Positions 12,655 to 21,578 of a DNA stretch of 64,000 bases are shown piece by piece. Position numbers and translations under genes: made by a program. The notes below the pieces were generated by a model. It had not been told where the DNA came from and ran no database searches. It worked only from the letters and a program-made list of their open reading frames with translations. Source of the DNA: Trametopsis cervina (Eukaryota > Basidiomycota > Agaricomycetes > Polyporales > Irpicaceae); assembly GCA_022385755.1 (NCBI GenBank), contig MU278373.1, forward strand, positions 62,001-126,000, written 5' to 3'. Each line of letters starts with the position of its first letter. Position 1 is the stretch's first letter.

Positions 12655-13229
12655 TTGTAGACATATTTTATTACATGTTGTGCTTTGTCTCGCAATGTAT
12701 TTTCTCCCTGTTACGTATATCCACACCAGCAGCGATCATACCAGGGCCGGTGTGTGCCGACATAGTGGCCTTCTTTTCTGGATCCTCGCATCCGCACAAG
12801 TGGCTGGCCGCGGATGGTGAGTGTCAGCCCTGATGCGAATATCATTGAGCTAAAGTCACGTGCTAGACGCGTTCCACCAATCGCGACGCGTCGAGGTGCG
12901 ATCGGTTTGCCTCACGGTGTTATGGCTGACCTGGTTGGAATCTAAATGTCCCAACAAATATAATGTCGCCCGCCTGCCTCTGTGTTCGATATCCTTCTTG
13001 TCTCTCATCCACCACTACAACCTCTCTTCCCTCCCCTCCGCCCTCGCTGACCTTGTCCTCCCACCTCACCTAACATCCTTCCTCTTCGCTCCTAACATTC
13101 TATAGCTAGCTCTCTACTCTCTCTTCAACCCTCTTACTGTTCTGTCTTCAAACCTCCTCTCTATCACGTACGTCGTGCCACTTTTCGCCCCTGTTCTTAT
13201 GTTGACCGCTCTCATAAGCCAACAAGATA
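12655..13229. other. 3' flank of PRP46, pyrimidine-rich
   Basis: There is no coding exon. From about 12990 the plus strand is C/T-rich (CCTCTCTTCCCTCCCCTCC and similar). This leads directly into the splice-site-like array. Confidence 0.5.
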
Positions 13230-13235
13230 TCCGAA

Positions 13236-13898
13236 GGTCAGTCCATTTCGTTGACCAAAGGTAAGTCTGTCGCATGGTAAGTGGTTTCGCTTGTAACAGG
13301 TGGGTGACATGTTCGTTCATGTTATAAGGTCAGTGATTGTTTTTTTGATGCTATAAGGTAGGTAAGTCCATCGCACGGTAAGTCGTCTTCTCTGGTACAA
13401 GGTAGGTCTGCTCTCTCCTCTCGCACGGCAAATTTTAGTTCTCGTCAAGGTAAGTCTCTTACTTATTGTCGCAAGGTAAGCCGTCTCCGTACTACAGCCA
13501 AAGGTAAGTCCATTATATGGTGAGTCATTTCCTCTCACACACAAGGTAAGTCTTTTATAACAACAGGTAAGTTCGTCGCATGGTAGGTCGTCTCTTGTAG
13601 AAGGTAGGTGCTTATGAGGTAAGTGCTTTGTTCTATCTCGGAAGGTATGTGATCTCATTTATTATTGCATCTCAAAGGTACGTTTGTAGCAAGGTCAGTC
13701 ACTCTCTCATACACGAAAGGTAGGTCTCTGATACGTTCTTATTATTCTCAAAGGTAAGCGTTCTCTATTTTGCAGATCCAAGGTAAGTCCGTCTAATGGT
13801 AAGTCGTTTCTTTCGGTACAAGGTAAGTCTTCTCAATTCTTGCTAGGTAAGTTCTTCAGACCGGTACGTCCAGTTCGCTTCTCTAGATTGCGGTAGGT
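13236..13898 (+). repeat. Array of about 29 copies of a 5' splice-site-like motif (AAGGTAAGTC)
   Basis: GGT-N-N-GT or GGTAAGC cores begin at 13236, 13260, 13276, 13299, 13328, 13357, 13361, 13377, 13401, 13449, 13475, 13503, 13519, 13545, 13566, 13582, 13603, 13618, 13644, 13677, 13693, 13719, 13753, 13782, 13798, 13822, 13846, 13863 and 13892. Thirteen are exactly GGTAAGT, the perfect U1 snRNA target. Spacing is commonly 16 nt followed by 24-29 nt, as expected of a diverged tandem repeat of about 40-48 bp with two motifs per unit. The bases between motifs have drifted far more than the motif. On the minus strand part of it is open (13317-13658, 113 codons), but the frame is not shared by successive units. 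It could be a decayed minisatellite, a noncoding RNA or a selected U1-binding tract. Confidence 0.85.
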
Positions 13899-13959
13899 CA
13901 TTTCGCTCGTGCGGGCTGAACTTCAACTTCGATTTTATAGGACGCACCAGCCTCAGCTC

Positions 13960-14590
13960 TACCCCCTCAACAATTCAAGCCACCCGACACACTGACCCCT
14001 TCGCCGCATCTGCCATCCTCAACGCCGCTTCTACACATTTTCCACCTTTGACACCCCCCACACTCTCGATATTTCCAGCAAGAAAACTCACGCTAACGCT
14101 GAAATAGGGCCTAATCTTCTCACAGCGCTGACATTTTTGACTATCTCACCACCTACAGCGGACTTACCCAACGACGCAGGACATTCTTCCACAATTCTTC
14201 TTCACCTCTGACTTCATCCTTCCTTTCTTCATCCTTGATTCACCAACTTCCTATCTCATCTCATCTCTTCTCTTGCCCTTCGTGTTTCTCATCATATCCC
14301 CCTTCGTCGTCCGCATCACTCTTCCCTTTCTCTCATTTTCCTCATCCCTCTTCCCTTTCCCTTCTCACTATACACCCCTTATTCTTTCTCATCATATCTC
14401 CTTCATCTTCCTCATTCTCTTCCCTTTCCCTTCATTTTTCTCATCATATACCCCTTCGTCGTCTTCTTGTTCATTTTCCTGCATCACTCTTCTCTCCTGA
14501 ATTTCACTTCTTTTCTCTTTCATTCTCTCTTATCCGAATTCTCTTCACTCTCACCGTTCTTCCCTCTTCTTTCTATCCTAGTAGATACAA
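13960..14590 (+). repeat. Pyrimidine-rich block with imperfect tandem repeats
   Basis: The plus strand is dominated by C and T. Segments such as CTCATCATAT followed by CCCCTTCGTCGTC or CTCCTTCATC recur at roughly 14288, 14386 and 14441, suggesting an old tandem repeat of about 50-100 bp. Open frames across it have only Ser/Pro/Phe/Leu composition and are not taken as genes. Confidence 0.6.
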
Positions 14591-14598
14591 CATTTTCC

Positions 14599-14682
14599 CC
14601 TGAGGACAGGCGCGGACCTTTTCGTGGTCTCAGGGATAAGTACCTTCCTCCCTTGCGGGAGGTAGGGAAACCAACACGCGCC
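14599..14682 (+). other. Cluster of inverted repeats (candidate structured RNA segment)
   Basis: Short perfect stems occur together: CCTGAG (14599-14604) with CTCAGG (14629-14634), GACC (14615-14618) with GGTC (14626-14629), CCTCCC (14647-14652) with GGGAGG (14657-14662) around a 4-nt loop, and GGCGCG (14609-14614) with CGCGCC (14677-14682). Some of these pairings exclude each other. The cluster directly follows the pyrimidine block. Confidence 0.4.
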
Positions 14683-14699
14683 TTTGGTCAGAAGCATGA

Positions 14700-16040
14700 A
14701 TACATTCTTCCTTGTATTCTGAAATGATCATAATTTCGCCTCTCTATAAGATCGTTTCGTCTTATATCTTAGTACCTGCTCCTGAATTTCGGGAGTGTAC
14801 AGCGCGAGTCAGAATAACGGCGCACAATTCGTTTATCTATCCACCGGCCAGTGACTGATATACCTTCTCAACAATCACACGGGTATTCCATTGACACACA
14901 GACAAAAGCATACTAATCATACAGTCATGGTTGCGAGTTGGTATGTGCTTCCCAACTCTCCGCTCTGGACTTGCGCATGACTGACGTAGTAGGCTACTTT
15001 TCGACCGGTAGATACTCACGGCGAACCCAATCGTACAAGCCGTTCCTTCTATCTGGTGTCATTGATCATTGACTAGCGGAAAGCCCATGACCGCCACAGT
15101 TCTGGGGAAGGGTGAACAGGATGCAAAAGCAAGTAAGGGCCAAACAACAGACCCCACATCCCCGAACGGGAGGCGTGCAGCTGTGTAGGAGAAGTGTGCT
15201 TTCCGCATGACGTATCTTCACTAATGCCCATGGGATGATTGGTGCGCATTCCTTCCGCCGTTATGACGACAATGTTGAGAACTAGAGTGAGCTTCAATCT
15301 GTTTTTTCAAATGCATCTTCCCGACCTGCGCCCCGTTCTCGGAAGCTGGCGCCGCAACACGGGTGCCGCTTCGAAACGGCAGTTGGAAACAAAATACTAC
15401 GGAGAGGTAAGTCGGAGCACGCACGCCACAATGCACTCACCATAAATTCCGCTTGGAGAGGCTACGTTAATAGTGCAATCGCGGATTATGAACAGGGCGA
15501 GCAGAGCTACTTCTCGATTATGACCAGGAGACGGGAACAGCTAGGAGTGCACTGCTTAAAGAAATTGGAGCTAGATCAGTCAGGTCAACACTGATATTTC
15601 GCGGTATCAGCGTGTCGGTCGTTACATTCACAGCTGTTCTCACAGTGTTTGGTATTTACCTGCCAGAATTCCACTTGTCGCTGCAGTCGTTAGCGAAACA
15701 GTTTCGATCAACTCAAGTTGAGCCATATTCATTCTTACCAGCACACCGCTATGAAATGTTCCTCACCATGTTGAACTCGAACATACCGAGAAGGCCTCTC
15801 ATAGCTGTATATCGATGCGACAAAGGGGTCAAATACAAAAATCGCGGGGTGACTAATATTTTCCAAGCTCCGACAGGTGGAAGGGCCACAGATTGAACCT
15901 CCGCCCCTCGCGACTCACACGACTCATGACCGTTTGAGCAAGTGTTGCCTCATTCAGTCAACGTTATCGACGGGCGAGAGACTGTAGACAACTGGAGGAG
16001 GGCACTGTAAAGCAATTGTAGAGTACAGAGCATTCCAACG
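14700..16040. other. Gene-free interval upstream of TFIIS
   Basis: I find no exon chain that can be phased. Open frames here are short and have no recognisable composition. One isolated AGGTAAGTCGG sits near 15404, outside the main array. Confidence 0.5.
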
Positions 16041-17330
16041 ATGTCTGCGCCATCTCAATTGAGGACGTTGGTCAAACAATTGCAAAGTTCCTCTACTGAG
16101 CAGGTACGCAGACGAAGGTATCTCCTGTGCCATTATGTCACTCATGCAGTCGTTCTTTCTGTCTTGTTGTCATTAGGAGATTGTCGGTGTACTACAGACG
16201 TTGAAAGATGAAGCCAAGATCACGGAGTCCGTTCTTCGGGTGAGCCCACCACTTCCAGTTCTATCTCATTGACTAATGACGCGTGCAGGAAAGTAAAGCC
16301 GGTCTCGCTGTCGGAAAGTTGCGTTCGCATGCCTCAAAGCAGGTAGCAGACCTTGCGAAGGAGATTGTAAAGAAGTGGAAGCAGACAGTCGAGCAGGAGA
16401 AGCAGGGCGGTAACAAAGGGTCAGCGGCGGCGGCAGCGAAGCCACCAGGTGAGTGATCATCCAAACGATTCACGGTTCATGGTCTAAGCCAGAATTGCCA
16501 GTCCGCAAACAATCCGTATCCGTCACACCTTCAACCCCAACCACGCCCAGTGCGTCCACACCGTCTGCTGCGCGGCTCTCGGACGTGCGAACCGCCAAAA
16601 GCGACGGCGTGTCGGCCAGCACTGGCGACAACACACGGAACAAGTGTCTAGAGCTTATCTACGATGCGCTCGCACACGACTCTGGTGCACCCTCTGAGCA
16701 AATCTTTGGACGTGCAAAGGGCATTGAGGCCACAGTCTACGCCGAATTCGGCGGCACTACGGCGCAGTACAAGAGCAAGATCCGCACGTTGTTCGTTAAC
16801 CTCAAGGACAAGAATAACCCCGGTCTGCGGGAGTCTGTTGTGGCCGGCGACTTGCCTGTGCAGAGGTTCTGCAAGATGACGAGTGAGGTGAGTGATGCGA
16901 CCAGCCTTGGGCCACGCTATTGGTCATCTTGCGTGCTGCGCTGCCGATCAAAAAGCAAGTGGCGAAAATCGCCCCGGCTCTATCGATTTCCTACACACAA
17001 TTCTTCGGTTAATGTTGCCTGCTCAGACGAAGCTAACCTCTCGTACATAGGACATGGCCTCAGAAGAAAGAAAACTCGCCGACCAAAAAATCAAAGAAGA
17101 AAATCTCTTCAAGTCGCTTGGTGCAGGCGAAGTGCAAGCAGAGACCGACGCGTTCCAATGCGGTCGGTGCAAACAGAGGAAGTGTCGCTACCGTCAAGCG
17201 CAAACGCGCAGCGCCGATGAGCCGATGACGACGTTTGTAACATGTACCGTTTGTAACAACAGGTATGTCTTGCGTCATAGTCACGACACGCTTGAGATTG
17301 ACAACACTGCTCAGGTGGAAGTTCTCGTAG
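16041..17330 (+). CDS. Transcription elongation factor TFIIS
   Basis: Phased join 16041..16103, 16177..16239, 16289..16448, 16493..16887, 17051..17262, 17315..17330, giving 302 residues. TFIIS rescues backtracked RNA polymerase II by stimulating its intrinsic transcript cleavage. Order: N-terminal helical LW/TFIIS N domain (residues 1 to about 90), a Ser/Thr/Pro-rich linker, the central Pol II-binding domain (TRNKCLELIYDALAHDS to CKMTSEDMASEERK) and the C-terminal zinc ribbon with C264, C267, C292 and C295. The catalytic acidic dipeptide D283-E284 in RSADEP is intact. Length matches yeast Dst1 (309). The final exon encodes only the last five residues, RWKFS. Confidence 0.95.
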
Positions 17331-17863
17331 GGAGTTTCGCGTTTATTTTATGCTGTGTGGCTATGTACGCTCCTATCCTTCAATTAATGCTCCTGCTCGA
17401 CTTTGCTCTTTGTACCGTACGAGACAACTCTCTCTTATGATGACATCCATACCAGATCAGATACAGTGACATTGCCCGTGGGATCATGACAAATGTAAGG
17501 ACCGCCATACCTGGCCGTATTCCTCACCGGCCTCGATAATTCCAGGGAGAGTTGTGCTGCCAGCCGTCACTTCTGAACTGAGCTTGCTGCATGTTAGTTT
17601 CTTTATCTCTCCGCAGGCGGGTTCTACAGCTATGACAAGGCCACTCAGAGACTCTGAGATGTATCCGACTGGTCCTATAATGCAGGAATCTATAGTTCAA
17701 GCGGTTCGTCTTAACCGACCCTTTCTTTACTGAGGCATACAGCATACAATAACATATGAACTATTTAGAATCCATCATACAGTACATTCAGTGCTAGGAA
17801 ATCCGGGCGTGTGCACATTCGGCGGTCTACGTGAGCCCAATCCAAGTCAACGCGGCGCGCTGA
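17331..17863. other. Convergent 3' intergenic region
   Basis: The stop codons of TFIIS (plus) and the 49-residue cysteine-rich gene (minus) face each other across this stretch. I see no exon. Confidence 0.5.
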
Positions 17864-18075
17864 TTACTTGGGGGCGCAACTGCAGTTGCCATCGGGGCCC
17901 TTGTATTTCCCGCACCTGGGGCATCGCTCCGTGGTGTTCACGGGTTCCTTTGCCTAAGAAATAGGCCATGCACTTCAGAGATATTCTTTTGTCAGCACTG
18001 GTCTAAACTACTCACCGTCACTGCCTTGAGAGCAACAGCTTCAAGCATCTTGAACACGGAGGTCGAACAATGCAT
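17864..18075 (-). CDS. 49-residue cysteine-rich small protein (metallothionein-like or zinc-knuckle-like)
   Basis: Two phased exons, 18016..18075 and 17864..17953, encode 49 residues. The second half carries CPRCGKYKGPDGNCSCAPK: a CxxC pair, then CxC, four clustered cysteines. The first half is an amphipathic, non-cysteine segment (VFKMLEAVALKAVT). The start has CACCATG context. A 5'-UTR intron (GTATGT near 18139 to ACACAG near 18086) is likely, and a TATA box stands at 18312-18319, which suggests high or inducible expression. Short Cys-rich fungal proteins of this kind often bind copper or zinc, but this one matches no family I can name. It is too short to be found by a length-filtered gene search. 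Confidence 0.65.
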
Positions 18076-18311
18076 GGTGGGTACTGTGTATGCGCAAGTC
18101 AATAAGGGTTGAAGAGCAGATATCCCATACTACATACCGAGGTAGGGAGATGAAAAGCTTGAGCGGTGCGTGGGGGGTTGTTGGGGTCGTGCGGCTGCTG
18201 TAGAAGGGTAAGTACCAGGAAGTCGAAGTAGTGCTGGAAAGAAACTTGCCGGGGAGCTGCTGGAGTTGTTGGAGGGCGGTGAGTGATAGCTATAGCTCCC
18301 TCAAACAAGGG

Positions 18312-18319
18312 TTTATATA
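18312..18319 (-). promoter_or_regulatory. TATA box of the 49-residue gene
   Basis: TATATAAA on the minus strand, about 235 bp upstream of the start codon and before an inferred spliced 5' UTR. Confidence 0.6.
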
Positions 18320-18339
18320 CGCTTGCCAGCCATTCCATA

Positions 18340-18475
18340 TGTCCGCGAATGGGTATGTGGCGAATACGCACATCCTGCGTGGTTGCATTCCGACCATTGC
18401 GCAATTTTGCGGCGGCTTCATTCGCCACTCTGCTGCGTTAGCCACTTTCCTACGTTCGCCACTCCGGAATGGACG
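18340..18475 (-). promoter_or_regulatory. Repeated GTGGCGAA / AGTGGCGAAT motif upstream of the TATA box
   Basis: On the minus strand GTGGCGAACG, GTGGCTAACG and GTGGCGAATG occur within 50 bp (plus-strand 18418-18465), with two related GCGAAT words at 18348-18368. The even clustering upstream of a TATA box suggests a transcription-factor site array. The factor is not identified. Confidence 0.35.
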
Positions 18476-18813
18476 GCACGCGTTCGGCGCATGACAAAGG
18501 AGAGGCACAAAACCAGCTGGTGATTTCCTCCCGTATTTTAGTTATCCAGCAAGGGTTGCATTGCTACCTGGAAGAATAGCTGGATTCACGGATCGTGTGC
18601 TTGGAATTCCTGAGATACAGGTTATGTGCATTCTCCGGGCGGAGTCGGACTGCAATTCAATACGGTCGCATTTCAAGCGGCACGGACCGTAGTGCTGATT
18701 TTGTGAACTCTGGGAACCTACTATCTGTGAGTCCGCACACAGTCAGACAGAGGGAATGAGACAATATGATAAATTACGGATGAATGAAGTATGCGACAGC
18801 CAGTATGTGTAAT

Positions 18814-20584
18814 TTACTGTGTTTTCTTTGCGGCCGCCTTGAAGCCCTCAAGGGCCTTCAGGCGCTCCGTCAGAGTGGGATGAGAATGGTGGTAAGCAGA
18901 ATATCTGGATACGACATTGTACGGATCAGCACTCCGCGGATGAAAGAATAATAACCGATGACGTACAGCCAGTCAACCCAGACAGTCGACAAGTTTTTCA
19001 CGTGCAGTTGCACGAGCGCGCGTCCAAGGCGATCGCCCATGTCCGACATCTCGGGTGCCTTCAACTGATCCTGGAGAAGACATGCGAAGTTGTCGGCTTG
19101 ATATTCGTAATGACGACTCATGGCGTTCATAGCAGCGCCGACGACAGCCTCGAGAGGCATCAGAATCATCTGCTGCATGTCAGCATTGCAGAAAGAATGA
19201 TAACAGAGGGGCGTACTTGGAAAAGAAGGAACGCAATGATTGTGGGCGGTTGAGCCGCTACATGCTTGGGGAAGTCGAAAGCGCGTAAAAATGGCGGGGC
19301 GTGCATGAATGCAGGGAAGAGAGCAAGGATGGTGAAGATGTGTAGTTGAGAAGCCAGGAGCATCTTTGTCGGATGCATGTAGTACCAATGTCCGAGCTCG
19401 TGTGCTAAGTGATACGAGTGTAAGCCACAGAAATATATATTGAAATACGCAATGACATACCCAGGACAGCTTCCACCTCATCAGGCTTGCTCTCCTTGAT
19501 GAGGGTGTCGAAAATGACGATATGTTTGCTCTGCGGGGCTGATGAGTGTATGTCAGGGCGAAGCTGACAAACGACACTTACCCAGGGGAGACCGAAGAAA
19601 TACGCGTTGCTGTGAGAGCTGCGCTTCGATCCATCAATCTCGTAAAGGTGCTTCAGCGGGAAGTTGAGCTTGCTGGCCAGCGACTCGATGCGGGTCCTGA
19701 GTTCACCGTCTGCCAACGGCGAAAGCTTGTTGAATAGCGGCTGGATAACAGTCGGGTACACAATGACCATGATGATTTGGAAGGAGAGCCTGAGTAATAG
19801 TCAGCAAGACCGCATCTAGCACAGGGTAATGGTCTGCGAATGACGCACAAGAATGCCATCAGCCACGGAACAAATCGATCCCCTGCCCATTTGAACACAT
19901 AGAGGAATGCTGCCAAGAAGGGCGCGCCAATCACGAATCCTACAGCCCAACCTTTGAGCATATCAGCCACAAACAGACCTGGCGTGGTTTTGTTGAATCC
20001 GTGGCGTTCCTCCAAGACGAAAGTCTGGTAGATCGATAGCGGGATAGACGGAATCGTCGAGATTATGACAAGAATAACGGTGAAAGCAACCGATTGTGTG
20101 ATCTAGAAACAAAGTCAGCAGATAGTTCCTCGAACAACTTCAGCCTGACATGCCTCATATTCTTCACCATACCCCAACTTGCGAATAACATCTCCACCAG
20201 CGGCCCAAGCCCACGCGTAGAAACCGTAATGAAGGAGCAGAGAGTCGATCGCTTGCTTATAGATCCCTGAAAACAGGGCATATTTTGCTTTGTCGCGTCC
20301 ATAGGTCTGTGACTTCTCAAAGACCGCTTGAGAGAAGTGTGATGCAAGCGCAGGTGGCACAGTGGTTTTCTTCAATAAAGGGTACTGTCTCAGTCTATGT
20401 ACTATGTTAGCGAGTTATTTCCAGGTGCAACATAGGAGGCGTAAGAAACATACAGCAAGTACGACTCGAAAAGGCAGACTGTCCATGAGAATGCTTGGAC
20501 GTAGGTCTTCCAGTCGATTGCGTCTGTGGCCACAAAGGCCAGCTGCTTTTGCACAGCTCCTAGCTGACTATGCAAAAATTCCAT
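18814..20584 (-). CDS. STE24: CAAX prenyl protease 1 (Ste24, peptidase M48A)
   Basis: Phased join (minus) 20454..20584, 20154..20394, 19849..20102, 19582..19789, 19461..19530, 19217..19404, 18967..19172, 18814..18904, giving 462 residues (yeast 453). A multi-spanning zinc metalloprotease of the ER and inner nuclear membrane, it removes the -AAX tripeptide and trims farnesylated a-type mating factor. The zinc motif HELGH is at residues 303-307, split from the preceding residues by an intron. The downstream region has EYQADNFA, which supplies the third ligand Glu, and the C-terminus has the family signature YSAYHHSHPTLTERL. The second intron (20103..20153) begins with GC instead of GT (GAG|GCATGT); the join EEYEITQSVAF fits the family. 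Confidence 0.95.
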
Positions 20585-21578
20585 GCCTATGTGAAGAGTG
20601 GTACAAGCTTTTCGGTAAGGGTCGTAGCAGTGGTTGTGAATAAGTGACGGCTCAGGACTACCATGACATTACAGTACAGAGCGCTTGAGCACCAGTTACG
20701 TGTCATGTGCGCTTATCAGCCACTCGAAGCTTAAGCTTAGGACAAGCGTTATTACCACACTTTCTTGCTCCCTACTCTCATCTCTGTTTTCTATAGGGTC
20801 TATGTCGTCTACTGCCACCGCTATCTCGTTTCAAGACACCTCCCGGGACCACCGCGACTGGCAATCTTGACATCTCGGCACAAGACTACGTGAGCTTATG
20901 GTTGTCGTTATTCTCCGGATTCTGTGCAGGCCCGACGATAATTGCTACTATCACATATGGGGCGCTCCTCGTCTCTTTGATATCATGGCTATGTATCTAC
21001 GATATCAGGTTTCTATCACAAACACGCTGCGAGCACATCTACTAAAAACGGAGTGACAAAGAATCGAACCCAAGATCCCGAGTGTATACAAGCGGTAATG
21101 TTGTACGTTAGTTTCGTAATATCTTATCTTCTAGCATCTATCGGAACCCCTATACACCCCTACAAATCCCTGAGGAGGTCTTCAGGCGATTTTCTAGATG
21201 CGTTTGATCTGATACACGAGAAGAACATGGGTGAGCTCTTCTATCCCGTAAACATCTGCGCTCACATGTATGAACGGTTATCATAGAGTTCTTTGGTTGC
21301 GTACTCAGGCAGTGGATGAACACCTGGATGCGTACAGCCGCTGTGGCATGTCACATTCTCGTTTAACATTCGCACTCCTCTATTGTTTTCCGATCTGTCA
21401 ACTTGTCACAGCCTCCGGAGCGTCCCACGGAGACGACGTCAAAATGCGGGCTATGATTCAGAGATAGCTGGGGGTGCATATAATTGTGCGTGTCTCTGAC
21501 CCCTCCTCCCGCAAACACTCTTCCTCCCTCGTCACACCGACCCTGTAGAGACTCTCGTTACCATACCCCACTCTCCAG
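20585..21578. other. Divergent intergenic region STE24 / DUF6535 gene
   Basis: No exon chain could be phased. A tRNA-like word (GAATCGAACCC) near 21061 does not fold into a cloverleaf. The 100 bases before 21579 are pyrimidine-rich. Confidence 0.5.

Noticed and set aside
13317..13658. 113-codon minus-strand open frame inside the splice-site-like array
   Set aside because: Successive motif copies fall in different frames, because a 16-nt spacing breaks the triplet, so no repeated peptide is maintained. Openness is explained by the lack of stop words in the repeat.
13236..13898. CRISPR-like array
   Set aside because: The repeated core is only 7-10 bp, spacing is irregular, and the organism is a eukaryote.
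14235..14727. Ser/Phe/Leu-rich frames of 75-122 codons in the pyrimidine block
   Set aside because: Composition follows directly from C/T-rich DNA, and all three plus-strand frames are similarly open.
15880..15950. tRNA-like T-loop word GGTTCAATC on the minus strand
   Set aside because: The flanking five bases on each side are not complementary, and no cloverleaf forms.
21040..21100. tRNA gene on the minus strand suggested by GGGTTCGATTC
   Set aside because: The T-stem does not pair and no anticodon or acceptor stem could be built. At most a relic.
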